From assembly GCA_019236485.1 (NCBI GenBank), contig JAFAIY010000133.1, forward strand, positions 1 through 5,766: 5,766 nt of DNA, in the 5' to 3' direction. Source of the stretch: Comamonas sp. (GTDB lineage: Bacteria > Pseudomonadota > Gammaproteobacteria > Burkholderiales > Burkholderiaceae_C). A program made the position numbers and the translations under genes. Position 1 is the stretch's first letter; each line of letters opens with the position of its first letter. Shown piece by piece: positions 1-5,766 of this stretch. The notes under the pieces were generated by a model that worked only from the letters and a program-made list of their open reading frames with translations, ran no database searches and was not told the origin of the DNA.

Positions 1-1583
<1,583 letters not shown>

Positions 1584-1591
1584 CTATCCAC

Positions 1592-1611
1592 CCGGAATCT
1601 GCCGATTCCGG
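1592..1611 (-). other. Hairpin in the thiC leader downstream of the terminator
   Basis: A perfect inverted repeat with 8-bp arms (CCGGAATC and GATTCCGG) and a 4-nt loop lies about 30 nt past the U-tract of the riboswitch terminator, inside the 198-nt stretch between that terminator and the thiC start. No T-run follows, so it is not a terminator by itself. It could stabilise the read-through mRNA or take part in alternative folding; its role is unknown. I see no gene or second convincing promoter in the rest of 1443-1640. Confidence 0.6.
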
Positions 1612-1640
1612 CCATGACCGACACGCCCCGAGGTCAGCCT

Positions 1641-1679
1641 AAAAAAGACAAAACCCCAGTGCGCGAGGCGCCTGGGGTT
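1641..1679 (-). terminator. Intrinsic terminator of the thiC leader (riboswitch expression platform)
   Basis: On the minus strand, arms AACCCCAG (1679-1672) and CTGGGGTT (1659-1652) pair. An inner GCGC/GCGC stem around a CTC loop extends the hairpin, with one bulged A. The 3' side runs directly into TTGTCTTTTTT (1651-1641). The T-run exists only on the minus strand, so it acts on thiC-directed transcription. Placed 74 nt past the aptamer and 198 nt before the thiC ATG, it fits a TPP-controlled attenuator. It may also stop read-through from the nitroreductase gene upstream. Confidence 0.9.
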
Positions 1680-1753
1680 GGCATGACGACATGGATTGCG
1701 GCTTTCAAGCTTTCACTTTGCCAGCTGTTCCATGCGCCCTGCTTCAGGGTCCC

Positions 1754-1856
1754 GCTCTTCTTCCGCCGGTATGAACCGGATCAAGTTCGTCGGGTTCGCC
1801 AGTCGGCGGTCTTGCAACCACCTTCCGCATCTCAGCGCTTTCGCACACCCCGGAGC
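1754..1856 (-). ncRNA. TPP riboswitch (THI element) upstream of thiC
   Basis: The minus-strand RNA carries the TPP aptamer elements in order. P1 is GCUC (1856-1853) with GAGC (1757-1754). P2 is CGGGGU (1852-1847) with ACCCG (1795-1791). P3 is GUGC/GCGC closed by a GAAA tetraloop. The invariant pyrimidine-sensing CUGAGAU is at 1835-1829. An optional P3a-type stem is GGUGGU/ACCGCC (1822-1805). The pyrophosphate-sensing arm, with GAUCCGG, UCAU and ACCGGCG, is at 1782-1764. Thiamine pyrophosphate binding would stabilise P1. The terminator that follows indicates transcriptional control of thiC. Known family; identification rests on the motifs and the matching gene downstream. Confidence 0.96.
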
Positions 1857-1863
1857 TGGGGCG

Positions 1864-1891
1864 AGTATAGGCCGGAATTGCCGCCAGGCAA
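1864..1891 (-). promoter_or_regulatory. Predicted sigma-70-type promoter of the riboswitch-thiC transcript
   Basis: On the minus strand, TTGCCT (1891-1886) and TATACT (1869-1864) are separated by 16 bp. The -10 hexamer matches 5 of 6 consensus bases and the -35 matches its TTG core. A start about 7 nt downstream, near 1857, would begin the transcript right before aptamer stem P1, which supports the call. The promoter sits about 40 bp past the nitroreductase stop codon. Confidence 0.7.
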
Positions 1892-1931
1892 TGCCGTTGG
1901 ACAAGTTGCAACAGTTCTGACCGCTGCCGGC

Positions 1932-2591
1932 TCAATCCAGGCCCTGCAGCGCCAGCCACTCGCCGCTGGTCGCACGGCTGGAGCGCCACTGGTTGATCGG
2001 CGCGCTCCTGTCCTCATAGCCCAGAGCGATGCCGAAAGCGATCTGGTAGCCGGCCGGCAGCGCCAGTTGCTGGACCAGCAGCTCGTTGTACATGCGCCAG
2101 AAGCCCTGGGCGCAGGTGGCCAGCCCCTGCTCGGCAGCCAGCAGCATGAAGGACTGCAGATAGATGCCCAGATCCACCCACTGGGCATAGCCCATGCGTT
2201 CTTCCACGGCCACGAAGATGCCCACGGGCGCGCCGAACATCTGGCCGTTCTTGGCCAGCTGCGCCAGGCGCGCGGCCTTGTCCTCGCGGCCTATGCCGAT
2301 GGCGCGGTACAGGTCTTCGCCGTTTTCAAAGCGGCGGCTGCGGTAGGGCTCCCACAGGCCGGGCGGATAGGACAGGCCGGGGCGCTGCACGGGCTCGCTC
2401 TGCCTGGCCTTGGCGCACAGGTCCTTGAGCGCCTGGCCGCCCACGGCCGTCACGCGCCAGGGCTGCATATTGCCGCCCGACGGGGCCTGGGCCGCGCCCT
2501 CGAGCAGCTCGCGCACCTTGGTACCGGGCACGGCCTGGGGCAGAAAAGCGCGTACCGAACGGCGCTGCTGCAATGCTTGTTCTATGTTCAT
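1932..2591 (-). CDS. Nitroreductase-family FMN flavoprotein
   Basis: The 219-residue product has the single-domain nitroreductase fold signature. An N-terminal RRSVRAF (residues 10-16) and APSGGNMQPW (36-45) are the usual FMN-contacting segments. A central AVEERMGYAQWVDLGIYLQSFMLL-type helix region and GLATCAQGFW form the dimer and flavin pocket. GIALGYED (from 187) is the typical C-terminal strand. Such enzymes are cytosolic homodimers that use NAD(P)H to reduce nitroaromatics, quinones or related electrophiles; the true substrate cannot be told from sequence. The ATG at 2591 is chosen as start; an in-frame GTG at 2600 would add three residues, and neither has a strong ribosome binding site. 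The gene is transcribed toward the thiC promoter, 40 bp beyond its stop, with no terminator of its own visible, and diverges from the binding-protein gene. A palindrome 31 bp upstream may regulate it. Confidence 0.9.
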   Translation of the reverse strand: MNIEQALQQRRSVRAFLPQAVPGTKVRELLEGAAQAPSGGNMQPWRVTAVGGQALKDLCAKARQSEPVQRPGLSYPPGLWEPYRSRRFENGEDLYRAIGIGREDKAARLAQLAKNGQMFGAPVGIFVAVEERMGYAQWVDLGIYLQSFMLLAAEQGLATCAQGFWRMYNELLVQQLALPAGYQIAFGIALGYEDRSAPINQWRSSRATSGEWLALQGLD

Positions 2592-2621
2592 CTCTGGCAC
2601 TTCACAAATAGCTGCGCCGCA

Positions 2622-2636
2622 GTTTAGGGGCTAAAC
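2622..2636. promoter_or_regulatory. Perfect inverted repeat, candidate operator between divergent genes
   Basis: GTTTAG-GGG-CTAAAC is a perfect dyad with 6-bp arms and a 3-bp spacer. It lies 31 bp upstream of the nitroreductase ATG and 125 bp upstream of the binding-protein start. The left arm overlaps a weak minus-strand -10-like TAAACT (2626-2621) that lacks a good -35. Position and symmetry suit binding by a dimeric regulator, but no regulator gene is in the window. The rest of the 169-bp intergenic region (2592-2760) shows no promoter I can defend for either gene. Confidence 0.4.
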
Positions 2637-2746
2637 AGCGAAGACCTGAGTCACAGGGGAATCACGCAGGTGCTTGCCCTGATGGCACCGCGGCCCGGCG
2701 CTGCAACCATGCTAGCTGCTCTTCATATCGAGTGAGCCCCGACCGC

Positions 2747-2751
2747 AGGAG
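2747..2751 (+). promoter_or_regulatory. Ribosome binding site that decides the substrate-binding-protein start
   Basis: AGGAG directly abuts the ATG at 2752, which is too close for initiation there, but lies 9 nt before the in-frame ATG at 2761. The downstream ATG is therefore the more likely start. Confidence 0.75.
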
Positions 2752-2760
2752 ATGTTTGCG

Positions 2761-3981
2761 ATGAAGCCTTCCGCCCCTTCCCTCCCCTCTCGTTTCTCGC
2801 CGCGCGCCTCCATGCTCGCACTGGCCTGCCTGCTGGCGGCCGCCGGCGCTCAGGCCCAGGACAAGATACGCATAGGTTTCATCACCGATATGTCGGGCCT
2901 GTATGCCGATGTGGATGGCAAGGGCGGCGCACTGGCCGTGCAGATGGCCGTGGACGACTTCGGCGGCAAGGTGCTGGGCAAGCCCATCGAGGTGCTCACG
3001 GCCGACCACCAGAACAAGGCCGATATCGCGGCCAGCAAGGCGCGCGAGTGGTTCGATACCCAGGGCATGCAGATGCTGCTGGGCGGCACCACCTCCAGCG
3101 CCGGCCTGGCCATGGGCAAGGTGGCCGACGAAAAGAAGAAGGTCTATATCGTCAACGGCGCCGGCACCTCGGCCCTGACCAACGAGCAGTGCAGCCCCTA
3201 TTTCGTGCACTACGCCTACGACACCGTGGCCCTGGCCAAGGGCACGGGCAAGGCCGTGGTGGAGCTGGGCGGCAAGAGCTGGTTCTTTCTGACGGCCGAC
3301 TACGCTTTCGGCCAGGCGCTGGAGGCCGATACCACCCGAGTCGTCAACGCCACGGGCGGCAAGGTGCAGGGCAGCGTGCGCCACCCGCTCAACACCGCCG
3401 ACTTCTCGTCCTTTCTGCTGCAGGCCCAGAACTCCAAGGCCCAGATCCTGGGCCTGGCCAATGCGGGCGGCGACACCATCAACGCCATCAAGGCCGCGCG
3501 CGAGTTCGGCCTGACCAAGAGCATGAAGCTCGCGGGCCTGCTGCTGTTCAGCTCCGACATCCACAGCCTGGGCCTCAGGGCCACCGAGGGGCTGATGTTC
3601 ACCGACAGCTGGCACTGGGACCTGAATGCCGAAAGCCGCAAGTTCGCGGACCGCTTCTTCGCCAAGTTCAAGAAGATGCCGACCTCGCTGCAGGCCGCGG
3701 ACTATTCGGCCACCACGCAGTACCTGAAGCTGGTGGAGCGCATAGGCACGACCGAGCCCGACAAGGTCATGGCCGCCTTCAAGACCGCACCGCTGTCGGA
3801 CTTCTATGCCAAGGGCGTGGTGCGGCCCGACGGCCGCTATGCCCACGATATGTATCTGCTGCAGGTCAAGAGCCCGGGCGAGTCCAAGAAGGACTGGGAC
3901 TATTTCAAGGTGCTCAAGACCCTGCCCGGCGATCAGGTCTTCACCACCAAGGAAGAGAGCAAGTGCGCTCTGTGGAAGTAG
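2761..3981 (+). CDS. Periplasmic ABC transporter substrate-binding protein, Leu/Ile/Val-binding-like (type I)
   Basis: The 406-residue product has a Sec signal peptide: a basic n-region with R11 and R15, a hydrophobic core at about residues 17-30, and an AQA cleavage motif before Q33. The mature part begins KIRIGFITDMSG, the usual first strand of the Peripla_BP_6 family of branched-chain-amino-acid-type receptors. GGTTSSAGLAMG (108-119) matches the ligand-contacting loop, and WFFLTADYAFGQALEADT (174-191) the start of the second lobe. Two cysteines in the mature protein, C144 and C402, may pair as a disulfide in the periplasm. The ligand is not predictable: related receptors bind amino acids, amides, urea or aromatic acids. 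No permease or ATPase gene is adjacent, since upstream is a divergent nitroreductase gene and downstream a terminator and convergent cysE. It is thus an orphan receptor that would have to dock with a transporter encoded elsewhere. Confidence 0.93.
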   Translation: MKPSAPSLPSRFSPRASMLALACLLAAAGAQAQDKIRIGFITDMSGLYADVDGKGGALAVQMAVDDFGGKVLGKPIEVLTADHQNKADIAASKAREWFDTQGMQMLLGGTTSSAGLAMGKVADEKKKVYIVNGAGTSALTNEQCSPYFVHYAYDTVALAKGTGKAVVELGGKSWFFLTADYAFGQALEADTTRVVNATGGKVQGSVRHPLNTADFSSFLLQAQNSKAQILGLANAGGDTINAIKAAREFGLTKSMKLAGLLLFSSDIHSLGLRATEGLMFTDSWHWDLNAESRKFADRFFAKFKKMPTSLQAADYSATTQYLKLVERIGTTEPDKVMAAFKTAPLSDFYAKGVVRPDGRYAHDMYLLQVKSPGESKKDWDYFKVLKTLPGDQVFTTKEESKCALWK

Positions 3982-4032
3982 CCCGCTGACCCGGACCGGC
4001 GATGCCGGTTGAACCCAGGTCAACGCCAAGAA

Positions 4033-4058
4033 AAAAGCCAGCTTCAACGCTGGCTTTT
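4033..4058. terminator. Bidirectional intrinsic terminator between the binding-protein gene and cysE
   Basis: The stem AAAAGCCAGC / GCTGGCTTTT has 10 bp and a 6-nt loop TTCAAC. It is preceded by an A-run (4031-4036) and followed by TTTT. On the minus strand it ends in six U residues, so it is the stronger stop for trmJ-cysE. On the plus strand only four U residues follow, for the binding-protein gene, whose stop codon is 51 bp upstream. The location between two convergent genes agrees with two-way use. Confidence 0.88.
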
Positions 4059-4110
4059 GCTATCAAAACCCAAGCTGCATGCGCTTGATGCACCTGCGCT
4101 TGAAGCTTAT
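4059..4110. repeat. Possible copy of a Comamonadaceae-type interspersed repeat
   Basis: The stretch begins GCTATCAAAA, continues with AGCTGC, and contains TGCGCTTGA twice (4080-4088 and 4095-4103, 15 bp apart) before ending near GAAGCTTAT. This layout resembles short repeats that I recall occurring many times between genes of Acidovorax, Comamonas and relatives; that link is from memory. It reaches into the end of cysE and includes its TAA stop codon (4109-4107). It lies between cysE and the terminator. Confidence 0.45.
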
Positions 4111-4934
4111 TTACCCATGATCTGGTCGATCTTATCCTTACGGAAGGCTTCGGGCCGCTCGGACTCGCAGGGCACGCAGTCCTTGACCTGGCCCTGGATG
4201 GAGAGCTTCTCGATCGCGGCCCACAGCAGGGCGATCTGCTTCTCATGGCCGGCCGCGCCTTCCGACAGGGAGCGCATGGCCAGGGCCACGGGGTCCACCT
4301 CGGCGGTCACGCCGTAAGCGGTGAACCCGCTCTTGTCGCCATCCTTCGACTCGGTCTGGGCCGCCGCCTCGGGCTTGAGCGCGGCCTCATGCTCGGTCAC
4401 GTCGGCGCTCTGCCCGGTCTTGCTGGGAATGATGCGCGCCGGAATGCCCACGGCCGTGGCGCCGGCGGGCACGGGCTTGATGACCACGGCATTGCTGCCG
4501 ATCTTGGCGCCGTCGCCCACCTCGAAGCCGCCCAGCACCTTGGCCCCGGCGCTGACCACCACGTTCCTGCCCAGCGTGGGATGGCGCTTGGCACCCTTGT
4601 ACAGCGAGGTACCGCCCAAAGTGACGCCGTGGTAGATCGTGCAGCCATCGCCCACCACGGCGGTCTCGCCTATCACCACGCCCATGCCGTGGTCGATGAA
4701 GACCTGGTCGCCGATGACGGCGCCCGGATGGATTTCTATGCCCGTGAACCAGCGCCCCATATGGGAGATGAAGCGGCCCAGCCATTTGAAGCCATGCGTC
4801 CAGCACCAGTGCGCCGGGCGCTGCAACCAGATCGCGTGCAGACCTGGATAACAGGTGATGACCTCCCAGGTGCTGCGAGCCGCGGGGTCGCGGTCGAGAA
4901 TGCACTGGATGTCGGAGCGCAGGCGATCAAGCAT
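4107..4934 (-). CDS. cysE: Serine O-acetyltransferase CysE with C-terminal extension
   Basis: CysE transfers acetyl from acetyl-CoA to L-serine, the committing step of cysteine synthesis in the cytosol. The 275-residue product has a short N-terminal helical part, with [20 protein letters not shown] around residues 51-70. A left-handed beta-helix of hexapeptide repeats follows (about 70-170). [13 protein letters not shown] carries the catalytic Asp-His pair (D81, H82), H118 lies in the KRHPTLG loop, and [18 protein letters not shown] closes the helix. The N-terminus is shorter than in E. coli CysE. After residue 172 comes an extension of about 100 residues with an acidic/alanine-rich linker, a GFTAYGV motif, a predicted helix and CVPC (253-256). 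The protein ends in Lys, not the Ile used by classic CysE to bind CysK. The ATG at 4934 is chosen; it has almost no Shine-Dalgarno sequence. It follows trmJ by 39 nt, probably in one operon. Confidence 0.95.
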   Translation of the reverse strand: MLDRLRSDIQCILDRDPAARSTWEVITCYPGLHAIWLQRPAHWCWTHGFKWLGRFISHMGRWFTGIEIHPGAVIGDQVFIDHGMGVVIGETAVVGDGCTIYHGVTLGGTSLYKGAKRHPTLGRNVVVSAGAKVLGGFEVGDGAKIGSNAVVIKPVPAGATAVGIPARIIPSKTGQSADVTEHEAALKPEAAAQTESKDGDKSGFTAYGVTAEVDPVALAMRSLSEGAAGHEKQIALLWAAIEKLSIQGQVKDCVPCESERPEAFRKDKIDQIMGK

Positions 4935-4973
4935 CAAAAAGCCGTGAAAAAATAGTTGACAGAGTCGCTCAGT

Positions 4974-5766
4974 CTAGCGGGTTGGCGGCTGGCTCTGCAG
5001 CACGGCTTTGGCAACACCGCGAAGAATGTGGATTTCTTCCTGGGTCAGCTGCGCACGGTTGAAGAGCTGGTTCAGGCGCGGCATCAGCTTCTTGGGCGCG
5101 GCCGGGTCCAGGAAGCCGATGTGGGTCAGCGCCTGCTCCCAGTGCCCCAGCATGCCCTGGACCTGGGCCATGTCGGCGCGGTGCACCTCGGGCGTGTGCT
5201 CGACCACGGGGAAGCCGCCCAGCGCCAGGCGCCACTCATAGGCCACGACCTGGATGGCCGCACCCAGATTCAGCGAGCCGAACTGCGGATTGGACGGAAT
5301 CGACAGCGCCACGTCACAGCGGTAGACATCGTCATTGCTCATGCCGAAGCGCTCGCAGCCGAACAGAAAGGCCACGCCCTTCTGGTTGCAGGCCGCACCG
5401 GCCGTGGGCTGGTTATCGCTCATCTCAGCCTCATCCCCGGCCGGAGAGCGCTTATCCAGCGCCCCTTTGAGGAGCAGCTCGAAATGCTCGCGCGGCGTGC
5501 GCGTGGGCGGGCCGAAGTCGCGCGGCGTCATGGCCGTGGCGCACATATGGCTGATGCCGTCCAGCGCCTCCTCCAGCGTCTCGACCACGCGGGCGTTGGC
5601 CAGCACGTCGAGTGCGCCGCTGGCCCGCTGTATGGTTTCCTCCTTGCGCAGCACGTTGTTGTAGCGCGGGCGCACCAGCACCAGGTCGTCGAAGCCCATG
5701 GTCTTGAGCGCGCGCGCCGCAGCGCCCACATTGCCCGCATGGCTGGTTTCAATCAATACGAAACGG
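4974..5766 (-). CDS. trmJ: tRNA (cytidine/uridine-32-2'-O)-methyltransferase TrmJ, partial (N-terminus beyond window)
   Basis: TrmJ is a SPOUT-class, SAM-dependent dimeric enzyme that methylates the ribose of nucleotide 32 in the tRNA anticodon loop. The visible 263 residues start with RFVLIETSHAGNVGAAARALK, the family's first motif, so only a few N-terminal residues lie outside. FLFGCERFGMS (133-143) and IPSNPQFGSLNLGAAIQVVAYE (156-177) form the knotted SAM site. The C-terminal helical part (about 198-257), with IGFLDP, KKLMPRLNQLF and EEIHILRG, is typical of TrmJ rather than of other SPOUT enzymes. The frame runs through the window edge; a TTG at 5756 is internal, not the start. Residues about 100-130 form a hydrophilic linker (RSPAGDEAEMSDNQPTAGAA) that makes the protein longer than E. 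coli TrmJ. It ends 39 nt before cysE, a gene order also known from Pseudomonas. Confidence 0.95.
   Translation of the reverse strand, partial: RFVLIETSHAGNVGAAARALKTMGFDDLVLVRPRYNNVLRKEETIQRASGALDVLANARVVETLEEALDGISHMCATAMTPRDFGPPTRTPREHFELLLKGALDKRSPAGDEAEMSDNQPTAGAACNQKGVAFLFGCERFGMSNDDVYRCDVALSIPSNPQFGSLNLGAAIQVVAYEWRLALGGFPVVEHTPEVHRADMAQVQGMLGHWEQALTHIGFLDPAAPKKLMPRLNQLFNRAQLTQEEIHILRGVAKAVLQSQPPTR

Noticed and set aside
1713..1733. Six-codon leader peptide (MEQLAK) between the aptamer and terminator
   Set aside because: It has only a weak upstream AGGG and no run of regulatory codons; such a short frame is expected by chance.
1905..1912. Short palindrome GTTGCAAC upstream of the thiC -35
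   Set aside because: Only 8 bp with no flanking symmetry; too short to claim as an operator.
2700..2746. Promoter for the binding-protein gene
   Set aside because: Hexamers such as TGCAAC and CATATC can be picked, but matches to consensus are poor; I cannot support one.
2761..2860. Lipoprotein signal with C23 as lipidation site
   Set aside because: The residues before C23 (ALA) do not fit the lipobox well, the hydrophobic stretch continues past it, and a clear AQA signal peptidase I site follows.
2662..4047. Open minus-strand frame of 461 codons opposite the binding-protein gene
   Set aside because: Its composition is a codon mirror of the plus-strand gene, which has a signal peptide, a ribosome binding site and family motifs.
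5754..5756. TTG as start codon of trmJ
   Set aside because: The codons upstream to the window edge (RFV before LIETSH) belong to the conserved TrmJ N-terminus, so the real start lies outside.

Overview
This G+C-rich window looks like ordinary chromosome from a betaproteobacterium, most likely family Comamonadaceae (Comamonas, Delftia or Acidovorax type). The grounds are the style of the proteins, the occasional ATA and TAT codons against a GC-biased background, the trmJ-cysE pairing, and a short repeat after cysE that resembles interspersed repeats I recall from this family. The genus is an inference.

Left part (1-1891, minus strand): the first 480 codons of thiC (HMP-P synthase of thiamine biosynthesis), whose 3' end lies outside the window. 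Its long leader is well resolved: a sigma-70-type promoter (1864-1891), a TPP riboswitch aptamer (1754-1856), and an intrinsic terminator with a U-tract (1641-1679) between the aptamer and thiC. About 200 nt of further leader follows, holding one strong hairpin (1592-1611) and a GAGGAG ribosome binding site. The layout indicates transcriptional attenuation of thiC by thiamine pyrophosphate.

Middle (1932-3981): a minus-strand nitroreductase-family flavoprotein gene and a divergent plus-strand gene for a periplasmic type I (Leu/Ile/Val-like) ABC substrate-binding protein. They are separated by a 169-bp intergenic region that contains a perfect 6-3-6 inverted repeat, a plausible operator. No permease or ATPase gene accompanies the binding protein here.

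Right part (4029-5766): a bidirectional terminator separates the binding-protein gene from the convergent minus-strand pair trmJ-cysE. trmJ (tRNA C/U32 2'-O-methyltransferase) lacks its extreme 5' end at the window edge. cysE (serine O-acetyltransferase) follows 39 nt later and has a C-terminal extension of about 100 residues, carries a CxxC motif and lacks a C-terminal isoleucine.

I found no CRISPR array, insertion sequence, tRNA/rRNA gene, prophage or clearly undescribed multi-gene system. The points most worth a second look are the thiC attenuator architecture, the CysE tail, and the palindrome between the divergent genes.
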